Source: Candidatus Melainabacteria bacterium (GTDB lineage Bacteria; Cyanobacteriota; Vampirovibrionia; 2-02-FULL-35-15). From it: a stretch of 61,211 nucleotides of DNA. The stretch's first letter is position 1, and every line of letters begins with the position of its first letter. The notes beneath the pieces are model-generated. The model made no database searches. It saw only the letters and a list, made by a program, of their open reading frames with translations, and was not told the origin of the DNA. Shown here one piece after another: positions 17,649-27,496 of this stretch. A program made the translations under genes and the position numbers. Where the stretch lies: the NCBI GenBank assembly GCA_023250155.1, contig JAHFBG010000015.1:1-61211 (forward strand), read 5' to 3'.

Positions 17649-19043
17649 ATGAAAACCAAAAAGAGTAAAACTCTACCCACTATTGGAATTAGTACCCTTG
17701 GTTGTGCTAAAAACCTTGTAGATACTGAGAATATAGTAGGTATACTACATGCAGCAGGTTATCCCATAACAAGTGATCATTCTAGAGCTAATATTTCCCT
17801 TGTAAATACTTGTACTTTTATAAAAGACAGTACAAATGAAAGTAAAGGAGTTCTAACAGAATTATCTAATATGGGTCAAAAGCTTATCATTACTGGCTGT
17901 ATGGCTCAAAGATATAAAGATGGTTTGTTTAGTGAGTTTAGTGGTACTCAGGCAGTTCTTGGCACAGGAAATATAAAAGATATTTTAGATGTAGTAAAAA
18001 AAGTCACTTCAAATTTAAACAATGGAAAAGACTCAAAGATAGTAAAAGTAGATGAAATCCCTATGGCAGTAGCTGATTCATCTACACCACGATTAAATAC
18101 ACAGCTTGGTCCAAGTGCTTATTTAAAAATAGCTGAGGGCTGTGATCATAGATGTGCCTTTTGTATTATTCCTTATCTTCGTGGAGATATGAAATCAAGA
18201 ACTATAGAAGATATTGTCATTGAAGCTAAAACACTTGTAAACAATGGGGTTAGAGAAATTATTTTAGTCTCACAAGACAGCACTGCTTATGGTACAGATA
18301 TTTATAAAAGACGTGCATTAGCTGACTTGCTTAAAGCTGTATCAGAAGAATCAGGCGCAGACTGGATTAGACTTATGTATGCTTATCCTACTGAAATGGA
18401 TGAAGAGATGTTAGATGTTATAGCTAAGAAATCAAACATAGTTAAATATATTGATATTCCATTACAACATGCAAGTAAAAAAATATTACTTTCTATGAGA
18501 CGTCCACCCACAGTAAGAGACACCGTAAAACTTCTTCGAAAGAAACTCCCAAAAGCAGCTGTAAGAACCACACTTATAGTAGGTTTCCCTGGTGAAACAG
18601 AAGAAGATTTTAACGAACTGTATGATTTTGTGAAAGAGTCAAAATTTGACAGAGTAGGAGTTTTTACTTATTCAAAAGAAAAAGATACTCCTGCATTTGA
18701 TTTTAAAGATCAGGTCCCTGAAGAAATAAAACAAAAGCGTAGAGATAAGATCATGAAACTACAGCAAAAAATATCTCTTCAAAAAAACAAAACATTTGTT
18801 GGCAAGAAGTTACAAATGCTTATAGAGCATCTCGAACAACACCCAGTAAAGACGTTGCGTGCAACGTCTCAGAATGAAATGTCTACCCGTGCTGTAGGAC
18901 GTTCATTCAGAGATGCTCCTGAAATAGATGGGCAATTATATATTGATTTACAGAAAAATGAAAATCCTCCAAATCCAGGAGATTTTATCAATGTAAAAGT
19001 TATAGATTGTGATGAATATGATCTTTTTTGTGCATTAATTTGA
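17649..19043 (+). CDS. rimO: Ribosomal protein S12 methylthiotransferase RimO
   Basis: 464 residues. The N-terminal MTTase domain begins ISTLGCAKNLVDTE, with further cluster cysteines in NTCTFI and ITGCMA. The radical-SAM motif CDHRCAFC follows, then VSQDSTAYGTD, a RimO hallmark. The C-terminal TRAM domain ends DGQLYIDL...DYDLFCALI-like. RimO methylthiolates Asp89 of ribosomal protein S12 using two Fe-S clusters. The odd part is in the TRAM domain: between MLIEH and VGRSF there are about 12-15 more residues than usual. They are encoded by a perfect-stem palindrome, described separately. The frame is intact. Confidence 0.95.
   Translation: MKTKKSKTLPTIGISTLGCAKNLVDTENIVGILHAAGYPITSDHSRANISLVNTCTFIKDSTNESKGVLTELSNMGQKLIITGCMAQRYKDGLFSEFSGTQAVLGTGNIKDILDVVKKVTSNLNNGKDSKIVKVDEIPMAVADSSTPRLNTQLGPSAYLKIAEGCDHRCAFCIIPYLRGDMKSRTIEDIVIEAKTLVNNGVREIILVSQDSTAYGTDIYKRRALADLLKAVSEESGADWIRLMYAYPTEMDEEMLDVIAKKSNIVKYIDIPLQHASKKILLSMRRPPTVRDTVKLLRKKLPKAAVRTTLIVGFPGETEEDFNELYDFVKESKFDRVGVFTYSKEKDTPAFDFKDQVPEEIKQKRRDKIMKLQQKISLQKNKTFVGKKLQMLIEHLEQHPVKTLRATSQNEMSTRAVGRSFRDAPEIDGQLYIDLQKNENPPNPGDFINVKVIDCDEYDLFCALI
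18850..18885. repeat. Palindromic repeat inserted in frame inside rimO
   Basis: AGACGTTGCGTGCAACGTCT (18850-18869) is a 9-bp inverted repeat with a 2-base centre. It is followed by CAGAATGAAATGTCTAC. It encodes part of the extra loop in the RimO TRAM domain (VKTLRATSQNEMSTRA). A related shorter palindrome lies at 23359-23378. The downstream part resembles the CTCAGAATGACAT end of the repeat at 53546-53614. Confidence 0.7.
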
Positions 19044-20222
19044 TCTTAAGTACTGTTCTAAATCTTGTTTAGAATTAAAATAAATTAACTTATCAAAATC
19101 CCCAACTAATACTGGTACTGTTGGAATATTTTTATCGGGTTTATCAAATAATCCAACTGACACTTTTTCAGACTCAAAAACTTGAATACTGGATAGTTCC
19201 GTATTTTCACCATTGTTATCAATAGCTACATACCCAAGTTTTATATCCTTCATAAGAGAATTAAAATGCATACCTCTTGCTCTTATTACAAATTCTTCTG
19301 TATTTTCTTCGGCTAATTCATCCCACCAGCCTACTTCTACAAGAACTGTTTTCATAGTAAGCTCAGGCTTTTTAAATAAAAAATGTCCAAGCCTATTTAA
19401 TCCTTGTGTTTTAGTAACATGATCTGTTCCTGCAATAATCAATACTTTTTCTTGTGGGTCTAGTTCAACTAACTCATCACATATATTTTGATAAAAGTCA
19501 AAATCAACACTGCCTCCTGATACTATATTTTTATCTTTCTCTTTAATATATTCATCCAAATCTAATTTATATGTTCCATTTGTTCCTTTTACTTTCTCAG
19601 ACATAAATTGAGTGAGACTTTCTCCACTAAAAATATCTTGTCTAGTATCAAAACCAACAATCAACTTTTTATCAGAATACGCTTTTTCTAGCATTGGTAA
19701 CCAATATCTAAAGTTCAAACTGTTTAATTCTTCACATGCAATTTTATCTTTTTCTGCCTCTAAATTAGCTTCCTCATCACTATCATCCCAAGGTACAGGA
19801 GCTTCACCCCACAATAAGAAACCAGCCTTCTTCATTTCATTTATATCCTTATACTTAGATTCAATATGTTTGCTGTATTCACTATAATTCTGAATACCAG
19901 AATTTTTCCATGTTTTTATGGCACTAGGTAAGGACTCAAGATTTTTTTTAGTGGTTTCTAGCATTACTACTTTTAAATTAGTTTTTCTTGCTAGTTCAAG
20001 ATAAAGTTTTTTTAAAAACTCTGCATATTCTGGTGTATCACAAGCAGGATGAGGATCAGAAAGTAGTATGACTTGAGTGCCACTATTAAACTCATCTACA
20101 AGCATTTGAATTGGTCCACCTTTATAGGTAGACTTTTTTAAATAGTCTTCAAGAGTTTTAGGTTCGATTTTTGATAATGGAACTTTTGAAAGTGGTGAAA
20201 ATTGTGGTCCTGAAATGCTCAT
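19035..20222 (-). CDS. Hypothetical protein, possible ChaN/EreA/TIKI-fold hydrolase
   Basis: 395 residues with no signal peptide. Three segments recall the ChaN/EreA/TraB (TIKI) superfamily: QVILLSDPHPACDTPEY at the N-terminus, KVVMLETTKKN after the first helix, and VLIIAGTDHVTK near residue 270, the place of the family GxxH motif. Members are metal-dependent esterase or peptidase-like proteins. The match is by eye and moderate. Its start lies directly against the stop of the 20223-20681 gene, and its tail overlaps rimO by 9 nt on the opposite strand. Confidence 0.6.
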   Translation of the reverse strand: MSISGPQFSPLSKVPLSKIEPKTLEDYLKKSTYKGGPIQMLVDEFNSGTQVILLSDPHPACDTPEYAEFLKKLYLELARKTNLKVVMLETTKKNLESLPSAIKTWKNSGIQNYSEYSKHIESKYKDINEMKKAGFLLWGEAPVPWDDSDEEANLEAEKDKIACEELNSLNFRYWLPMLEKAYSDKKLIVGFDTRQDIFSGESLTQFMSEKVKGTNGTYKLDLDEYIKEKDKNIVSGGSVDFDFYQNICDELVELDPQEKVLIIAGTDHVTKTQGLNRLGHFLFKKPELTMKTVLVEVGWWDELAEENTEEFVIRARGMHFNSLMKDIKLGYVAIDNNGENTELSSIQVFESEKVSVGLFDKPDKNIPTVPVLVGDFDKLIYFNSKQDLEQYLRSN

Positions 20223-20681
20223 TTAAAATAACAATTCCCCTCTTAAGAGTTTAATTATAATAAATTTTGGATCAATATCAAGCCCTGATTGAACTAACTC
20301 TCTTTCAATACCTAATTCATCTAGTATCGAATCAATTTCACTTCTTTGAACTTCTTTATCATCGATAGATTTTCCTAGTCTTATTGCAAGTACATCACCA
20401 AGAAGTTTTCGTGACATTTCATCGTCAACAGCATCAAAATAGCCTTCAAATGAACCTTTTGGAATTCTAGCAAGATCTTTTCCCAACCTTATGATTGTAT
20501 CTTCATAATTAGGATATTCTTTAGCTAAATCTTCCCAATATAATTGCCTGTTTTTTATATCCTCATTTAAATCAAGTTCGTATAAAGCAATCACTCCCGT
20601 TGAAGCTCGATCAAGCTCTCTTGAAACTTGCATGGGGAATTTTAATATGACAGGATTTACAAAATCAGTTCGCTTAATCAT
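20223..20681 (-). CDS. Hypothetical protein
   Basis: 152 residues, unrecognised. It is acidic, mostly helical and has no export signal or membrane segment. Its stop is adjacent to the ATG of the 19035-20222 gene, so the two form one transcription unit. It is divergent from the MNT-HEPN pair, with 189 bases between the starts. Confidence 0.65.
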   Translation of the reverse strand: MIKRTDFVNPVILKFPMQVSRELDRASTGVIALYELDLNEDIKNRQLYWEDLAKEYPNYEDTIIRLGKDLARIPKGSFEGYFDAVDDEMSRKLLGDVLAIRLGKSIDDKEVQRSEIDSILDELGIERELVQSGLDIDPKFIIIKLLRGELLF

Positions 20682-20870
20682 AAGTGGTCTCCTTAAATTT
20701 GTTTTTTAATATGCTCTAGATTATCCTGGTTAAAGACTAAAATCAATTAGTAAACCTAAAGAAAAGCTTAAAGTTTGGGTTAAGATGTTAACAATATGAA
20801 TAAAAACTATTGGCTTTTATTTAATAAGTTAAGAGTTGGGTAGAATAATAACAACTAACTTGATAAACAC

Positions 20871-21173
20871 ATGTCTGATGAACTTAAAAATATTAATGAT
20901 CTTGAGGATTTTTTAAATCAAAATAATGTATTTGATTTATTGGATATAGATTCTATTGGGGTTTTTGGTTCATTTGCAAGAGGAGAAAAGGCTAATGATA
21001 TTGATCTCTTTTTAGAAAATGTTCATGATAAAAATAAAGCAATAGAGCTTAAGGAAGATTTGGAAAAAAAAATAGAAAAAAAAATAGATCTTGTTTTTAG
21101 TGAATATGGAAATCCACTTATATTACATAGGGCAAAAAAGGATTTAATTTATGTTAAAAAACATAAAAAATGA
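20871..21173 (+). CDS. MNT-type minimal nucleotidyltransferase (antitoxin of a HEPN-MNT pair)
   Basis: 100 residues. The polymerase-beta-like signature is complete: GSFARG at 33-38 followed by the metal-binding DIDL at 43-46. In type VII (HEPN-MNT) systems this enzyme neutralises the HEPN toxin by AMPylation. The order MNT then HEPN and the 23-nt overlap with the next gene are typical of coupled pairs. No good ribosome-binding site is visible upstream. Confidence 0.88.
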   Translation: MSDELKNINDLEDFLNQNNVFDLLDIDSIGVFGSFARGEKANDIDLFLENVHDKNKAIELKEDLEKKIEKKIDLVFSEYGNPLILHRAKKDLIYVKKHKK

Positions 21174-21597
21174 TCTTCTTTACCTTTTAGGTATCCTTAA
21201 TTCAATTTCAAAGATAAAAAAATATTCTTCTGAATATACATCAGCAGATAGTTTTTATAATGTAAACGATCAACTTAACTTTAATGCTTGTTTAAATCTT
21301 TTGATTAACATTGGTGAGAATGCTAATAAGCTAAGTGAAGAATTAAAAAACAAATATCCAAAGATAGAATGGATAAAAATCATTGCATATAGAAATCGAG
21401 TGGTACATGATTACAAGAATATCGATATTTTTGTAACTCACAAAATCATTAAAGAAAAATTACCAGAGCTGGAAAGTACCATCTATAATATTGTAGAAAG
21501 TAGATTGCGAGTAGAAGATTTTGATAAAGAAGAATATTTCATTGCAAAGCAGAGTGATTTTTATAGACTTATAGATTTTACTAAGATTCAATTCTAA
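21151..21597 (+). CDS. HEPN-domain RNase toxin (DUF86/HepT-like)
   Basis: 148 residues, all-helical. It carries the toxin motif RX4HXY as R81-N-R-V-V-H86-D-Y88, the active site of HepT-like RNases; the Tyr is the residue AMPylated by MNT partners. It overlaps the MNT gene by 23 nt in another frame. Its 3' end runs 17 nt into the 3' end of uvrC on the opposite strand, and uvrC lacks its normal C-terminus there. Confidence 0.88.
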   Translation: MLKNIKNDLLYLLGILNSISKIKKYSSEYTSADSFYNVNDQLNFNACLNLLINIGENANKLSEELKNKYPKIEWIKIIAYRNRVVHDYKNIDIFVTHKIIKEKLPELESTIYNIVESRLRVEDFDKEEYFIAKQSDFYRLIDFTKIQF

Positions 21598-23329
21598 AAG
21601 TATCTTTTGCCCTTGTATCTCTCTGAAATGTAATTGCAAACCTATGTGCTTCATCTCTTATTCTTTGAAGTAAAAATAATGCTTTTGAATCTCTTTCAAG
21701 AATAATGGATTTTTTTCTATTTGGTTTAAAAACTTCTTCTAGTCTTTTTGCAAGACTAATTAAATCAGTTTTATTCAAATCAAATTTTAAAGATTCAAGT
21801 GTTTCTTTAGCTGCACTTAATTGACCCTTACCACCATCTATAATTATTAGATCTGGTGTAATGATGCGATTAATCGCGTCGCCAGGTGAATACTTCCTTG
21901 TAAGAACTTCTTTCATAGATTGATAATCATCTATCTTGTTTAAAACTGTTTTTAATTTATATTTTCTGTATTGGTTTTTATCAGGCTTCCCGTCAATAAA
22001 ACAAACCATACTAGCCACTGTTCCTGTACCACCTAAATGAGATATATCAAAACATTCAATATGACTAGGATGATTTTTCAGTTCTAATTTTTTTTGTAGT
22101 TCTTTTAGAATCTCTTCACTGTTATTATTTTCTTCATCTTTTAAGCTTGTAGTATTTAGTAAAAGTATTCTTTGCAAAGCGATTTTTGCATTTTGTTGAG
22201 CCATTTTTACAAGTTCTAATTTCTTGCCTTTTTGTGGACATGTTATTGTCATTTTACATTTTTTATTTCCACTCTCTTCTAACCTATTACTTAACCACTC
22301 TTGAATTATTTCTTTTTCTTTTAACTCAAACTGAGTAATTATTTCTTTTGGGATGTTGTCATCATTTAGTCTTGTATAATATTGTTTAATTGCTTCGCTG
22401 AAAGCATCATCTGGACTGGTATCTTTTGGTAAATTGATTGGCAAAGATTCAACAGCAATTACTTTACCTTCCCTTATCATAAGCACCTCTAGAACCATAT
22501 TTCCGTCCTCATAAGCACAAGCAAAAATATCTTGTTTTAATAAAACATCATCACTAATGACAAATTGTTTTTCTAATATTTTTTCAATTTGTTGTATTGT
22601 GTTTCTAACCTTTGCAGCCTTTTCATACTGAAGATTTTTACTATAATTATTCATTTCTTGCTTCAGATCTTTTATGACTAATGTATACCTACCAAGTAAA
22701 AAATCTTCTACCTGCTCAACGATTTTATGGTAATCATCATAGGTGACAAGGCTTTGACAAGGACCTGAACAAAGACCAATATGATAATTCATACATGGTC
22801 TATCTTTGAATAATGGTTTTCTCCTAAGCCTTAATTGAAATCCTTCTTTTAAAATCTTATATGTTTCCCACATAGCACTACTATCAGAGTATGGTCCAAA
22901 TAATTTGTTTTTTGTCTTTGGGTATTTTTTCTTAAAGCCTGCTACATCTCTTATAGGTACTATTCTTGGATATTGCTCATCATAAGTAAGCATAAGCCAT
23001 GGGAATTTTTTATCATCTTTTAAAGTCACATTATATTTAGGTTGATGTTTATTTACTAAGTTGGCTTCTAAAATTAATGCTTCATTTTCAGATCTGGTTA
23101 TAATAGTCTTTATTTCTTTTACTTTTGGCATCATGAAGTGAAGCTTTGGTCTATCTTTCCATGATGTAATATTGAAGTAAGATCTAACCCTATCTTTTAA
23201 ATTTAATGCTTTACCTATGTAAATAACTTCCCCTTTTTTATCTAACATCATATAAACGCCAGATAATCTTGGAATATTTTTAATTTGATTGCGTAAGGAC
23301 GGATCAATGTCTTGTATGATTTTTATCAT
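21581..23329 (-). CDS. uvrC: Excinuclease ABC subunit UvrC, lacking the C-terminal HhH domain
   Basis: 582 residues. The GIY-YIG nuclease domain is N-terminal (SGVYMMLDKKGEVIYIGKA). The Cys-rich segment RPCMNYHIGLCSGPC comes next, then a UVR motif. The RNase H-like 5'-incision domain is C-terminal (ECFDISHLGGTGTVASMV and DLIIIDGGKGQLSAAKE). The protein stops right after DEAHRFAITFQRDTRAKDTF, where most UvrC proteins continue for 55-60 residues into a tandem helix-hairpin-helix DNA-binding domain. No HhH coding can be seen beyond the stop. The convergent HEPN gene occupies that space. It may still be functional, since both nuclease domains are intact. Confidence 0.93.
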   Translation of the reverse strand: MIKIIQDIDPSLRNQIKNIPRLSGVYMMLDKKGEVIYIGKALNLKDRVRSYFNITSWKDRPKLHFMMPKVKEIKTIITRSENEALILEANLVNKHQPKYNVTLKDDKKFPWLMLTYDEQYPRIVPIRDVAGFKKKYPKTKNKLFGPYSDSSAMWETYKILKEGFQLRLRRKPLFKDRPCMNYHIGLCSGPCQSLVTYDDYHKIVEQVEDFLLGRYTLVIKDLKQEMNNYSKNLQYEKAAKVRNTIQQIEKILEKQFVISDDVLLKQDIFACAYEDGNMVLEVLMIREGKVIAVESLPINLPKDTSPDDAFSEAIKQYYTRLNDDNIPKEIITQFELKEKEIIQEWLSNRLEESGNKKCKMTITCPQKGKKLELVKMAQQNAKIALQRILLLNTTSLKDEENNNSEEILKELQKKLELKNHPSHIECFDISHLGGTGTVASMVCFIDGKPDKNQYRKYKLKTVLNKIDDYQSMKEVLTRKYSPGDAINRIITPDLIIIDGGKGQLSAAKETLESLKFDLNKTDLISLAKRLEEVFKPNRKKSIILERDSKALFLLQRIRDEAHRFAITFQRDTRAKDTFRIES

Positions 23330-23354
23330 AGTTTATTTATAATAGCGCAAGACT

Positions 23355-23382
23355 GGAGAGACGTATCATGGCACGTCTGTAC
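23355..23382. repeat. Palindromic repeat related to the rimO insertion
   Basis: AGACGT (23359-23364) and ACGTCT (23373-23378) flank ATCATGGC. The outline matches the palindrome inside rimO (AGACGT...ACGTCT). I recall a similar abundant palindrome (GTAGAGACGT...ACGTCTCTAC) from filamentous cyanobacteria. It lies between the divergent uvrC and ahcY. Confidence 0.5.
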
Positions 23383-23426
23383 TGTGCTTCTTTTGATCAA
23401 TCCCTTTTATTTAAGAAATTTGATAA

Positions 23427-24737
<1,311 letters not shown>

Positions 24738-24740
24738 AGA

Positions 24741-25547
24741 TTGCAATATTTAGGAAGATTTTTTCACTCACAAAAAAAACTAGTGTTTTTTGGTTTATTT
24801 GATAGTGAAAACAATCTGGTTTATCCTATTGAATCTATCTTCTATCCAAATAAAACAGGAAGTCCTTATAGTTTCAACCATTTAAAGCCAATACTTTTTT
24901 ATAATCCTAGGAAAATAATTGGTATTGGAAAAAACTATAAGGACCATATTAAAGAGTTTGATTCAAAGATTCCAACTGAACCAATTGTATTTTTAAAAGC
25001 GACGAGTTCAGCCATTGGTCCTGAAGAAAAAATAATATTGCCTGATAAAGTTGGAAATATTGAATATGAAGGTGAAATAGCAATTGTAATAAAAAAAGAG
25101 GCAGAGAATATAAGTGAAAAGAGAGTTCTTGAATATGTTTTAGGCTATACATGTGCAAATGATATTACAGCAAGAGACCTACAAAAAAAAGATGGGCAAT
25201 GGGCAAGAGCAAAAAGCTTTAAAACATTTTGTCCATTAGGCCCCTGGATATTACCTGCTGAAGATTTTCCAAAATATAAAAACTTAAGCTTAAAGACATA
25301 TGTAAACCGTAAACTTGTACAATCCTCTACTGCTAGCTCAATGATATTTAGCATCCCTTACATTGTTAGTTTTGTATCTCATATAATGACACTATATCCA
25401 GGTGATGTTATCTTAACTGGAACACCTTCTGGTGTAGGTTCTCTAAAAGGAAACTACAAAGTAGAGGTTGAAATTGAACAAATTGGATCCTTAATAAACA
25501 GTGTATCTAAAGAATTAAAACTTAAAAGCAATAATTTGTCACAATGA
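24741..25547 (+). CDS. Fumarylacetoacetate hydrolase (FAH) family protein
   Basis: 268 residues from a TTG start, with AGAAGG about 10 nt upstream. The catalytic fold motif GIGKNYKDHI is followed by PIVFLKATSSAIGP. The metal-binding Glu pair (EYEGEIAIVI), the ANDITARDLQ helix and TFCPLGPW are all present. The family hydrolyses or decarboxylates acylpyruvates; the substrate is not deducible. It starts 3 nt after ahcY and is probably translated with it. Confidence 0.88.
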   Translation: MQYLGRFFHSQKKLVFFGLFDSENNLVYPIESIFYPNKTGSPYSFNHLKPILFYNPRKIIGIGKNYKDHIKEFDSKIPTEPIVFLKATSSAIGPEEKIILPDKVGNIEYEGEIAIVIKKEAENISEKRVLEYVLGYTCANDITARDLQKKDGQWARAKSFKTFCPLGPWILPAEDFPKYKNLSLKTYVNRKLVQSSTASSMIFSIPYIVSFVSHIMTLYPGDVILTGTPSGVGSLKGNYKVEVEIEQIGSLINSVSKELKLKSNNLSQ

Positions 25548-25600
25548 TCTAATAAAAGCGTCTACAATAAAAAGCACAATAGAAAACAAAAGATATTAAA

Positions 25601-26674
25601 ATGACAGAATTTTGGGATAGACGAGCAAAACAATTTCTTGTATTTTCAGGAGTTGTTCTTTTACTTTTTGTAGTTTTAAAATTTGCAAAGTATTTTGCTG
25701 ATATTTTAGCTGTGGTTGGAGTCTCAATTCTTTTAGCTTATTTACTTATAACTCCAGTAGACTTATTAACAAAAATTGTTCGATTTAGACCCCTGGCTGT
25801 AATGTTAACCTATCTAATTATTTTTGGTTTTCTTATAACCGTGTTTATATTTGTTGCTCCAAAAGTCACTAAAGAGTTTGGTGAATTCACAAAACAAATT
25901 CCAGAAATCATAACCTATTTAGATAAAAAGGTTACTTCTGTACAAGTTATCTTAAATAAAAATAATATTCCTATAGATCTTTCCAGTGCTACTATTTCCA
26001 GTGCTACTAGTGGGCTATCAAATAAAATCAGTGTTTTAAATTTAGATTCAATAGGAAATCTTTTAGGAGTAGCATTTGGTACATTACACATTGTTTTTTA
26101 TATCCTTGTCACAGCAGTAACATCTTATTATTTTTTATTAGATGGACACAAGCTTATAAATGACTTTACTCAGTATATTCCCAAACCATATCAACACCAT
26201 ATACACAGCCTAGTTGCAGCCTTGGACAAATGTCTAAGAGGTTTTTATGGTGGAATGGTAAAACTAGCTGCAATTAATGCTTCTGTTATGTTTTCAACCT
26301 ATATGTTAATGAAAGTACCATATGCATTATTTCTTGCATTATGGCATTTTCTTTGGTGTATTATTCCTGTAGTTGGTGGATGGGTAGGTTTAGTACCAGC
26401 ACTATTAGTTATTGCATTTACAGATCCTTTTCAAGTTTGGATTCCATTAGTTGTTTATGAAGGCTTTACTCGTTTAATAAAAGACAATTTTATTACCCCA
26501 AGGATTATGGGAGATGCAATTGGAATGCATCCTGTTTTAGTCCTTATTGCAATATTAGCTGGTTTAAAGACAGCTGGGTTAATCGGGGTTCTTTTTGCTT
26601 TACCAATTTTTGGTGTTGTAAATGTGATTTTTAAATATACTTTAGAGCAGTTAAGTAAAGCAAAAGAAAGCTAA
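25601..26674 (+). CDS. AI-2E family transporter/permease
   Basis: 357 residues with about eight membrane segments in the 2 + 1 + 5 pattern of the AI-2E (PF01594) family. Segments cluster at residues 15-80, at about 155-185 and at 225-345. A soluble region lies between the second and third. The WKxPxxxW/PVVGGWVG-like segment before the penultimate helices is typical. Members export autoinducer-2 or act as Na+/H+ antiporters; the role here is not defined. Confidence 0.88.
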   Translation: MTEFWDRRAKQFLVFSGVVLLLFVVLKFAKYFADILAVVGVSILLAYLLITPVDLLTKIVRFRPLAVMLTYLIIFGFLITVFIFVAPKVTKEFGEFTKQIPEIITYLDKKVTSVQVILNKNNIPIDLSSATISSATSGLSNKISVLNLDSIGNLLGVAFGTLHIVFYILVTAVTSYYFLLDGHKLINDFTQYIPKPYQHHIHSLVAALDKCLRGFYGGMVKLAAINASVMFSTYMLMKVPYALFLALWHFLWCIIPVVGGWVGLVPALLVIAFTDPFQVWIPLVVYEGFTRLIKDNFITPRIMGDAIGMHPVLVLIAILAGLKTAGLIGVLFALPIFGVVNVIFKYTLEQLSKAKES

Positions 26675-26689
26675 ACCATAAACAAATAT

Positions 26690-26717
26690 TTGGATATTTC
26701 TTACACTTTGGTAGAAT
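26690..26717 (+). promoter_or_regulatory. Probable promoter of tRNA-Lys
   Basis: TTGGAT (26690-26695) and TAGAAT (26712-26717) are spaced by 16 bases and lie about 41 bases upstream of the mature tRNA 5' end. No gene intervenes. Confidence 0.4.
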
Positions 26718-26758
26718 AAGTCTGTTCTATTATTTTTGAAACCCTAGTTTTTTAAAAT

Positions 26759-26830
26759 GCGCCTGTAGCTCAGGGGTAGAGCACTCGGCTTTTAACCGAT
26801 TGGCCGTGCGTTCAATTCGCACCAGGCGCA
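26759..26830 (+). tRNA. tRNA-Lys (anticodon UUU)
   Basis: Acceptor GCGCCTG (26759-26765) pairs perfectly with CAGGCGC (26823-26829). The anticodon loop CTTTTAA sits on a TCGG/CCGA stem, and the T arm is GTGCG-TTCAATT-CGCAC. The CCA end is not encoded. It lies 10 nt from the convergent mgtC-like gene. Confidence 0.97.
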
Positions 26831-26839
26831 AAATTAAAA

Positions 26840-27364
26840 TTAAAGGTCATCTTCTTCATTATTATTTTCATTTCCTACAATTAAAGTCTTTTTCCTTTTA
26901 GAAGGTTTATTGTTGCCATTTTCTTTATCAAACATACGATCTAAATGAAGTTTAAATGGTTTTAATACCCATAATAAAATTAAAGCCATCAATGTAATAA
27001 TAAAGGCTAAAACAAACATCCCTGTTCCACATGCCATGCCAATTCCAGCAGCTACCCACAATGCCGTAGCTGTAGTTAAGCCTTTTGTAACATAACCTCT
27101 ATGCAAGATTGCACCTGCACCAAGAAAACCAATACCAGTAACTATTTGAGCAGCGACACGAGAAGTATCTGATTCTTTAAATCCGTAAATTGAAATCAGT
27201 GTAAATGCTGTTGAGCCAACACAGACCAATGACAACGTTCTAAAGCCAACTGTTTTATGACTAAATCCTCTTTCAATACCAACAATTACACCAAGAACAA
27301 ATGAAACCAAAATTCTTATAATAATTATTTGTGCTACTTGTAAATCAGTAGTTATTGTTTCCAT
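26840..27364 (-). CDS. MgtC/SapB family membrane protein
   Basis: 174 residues with four to five hydrophobic helices. Family motifs are seen: LGVIVGIERGFSHKTVGFRTLSLVCVG at the start (the GxERG...K..GxRT pattern) and QIVTGIGFLGAGAILH. The conserved helix LTTATALWVAAGIGMACG follows. MgtC-like proteins act in the inner membrane in magnesium limitation and F-ATPase control; many bacterial members have unknown roles. The C-terminal 30 residues are charged. Confidence 0.9.
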   Translation of the reverse strand: METITTDLQVAQIIIIRILVSFVLGVIVGIERGFSHKTVGFRTLSLVCVGSTAFTLISIYGFKESDTSRVAAQIVTGIGFLGAGAILHRGYVTKGLTTATALWVAAGIGMACGTGMFVLAFIITLMALILLWVLKPFKLHLDRMFDKENGNNKPSKRKKTLIVGNENNNEEDDL

Positions 27365-27413
27365 AGTATTTTATAAAATATATACCCAAATGTTACTGTC
27401 TACCCAACATAAT

Positions 27414-27452
27414 ATTTCTAAATAAACAATTTACAAGGTAAGATTTTATCCG
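27414..27452. repeat. Mosaic structured repeat, truncated copy C
   Basis: Shares about 38 aligned bases with copy B, including CAAGGTAAGATTTTATCCG. It breaks off at the loop, so the right arm of the hairpin is missing. It lies in the gap upstream of the mgtC-like gene. Confidence 0.55.
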
Positions 27453-27496
27453 AAGAGTTAATCACAAAAACAAAAGAAAACAATTATCTTAAATCT

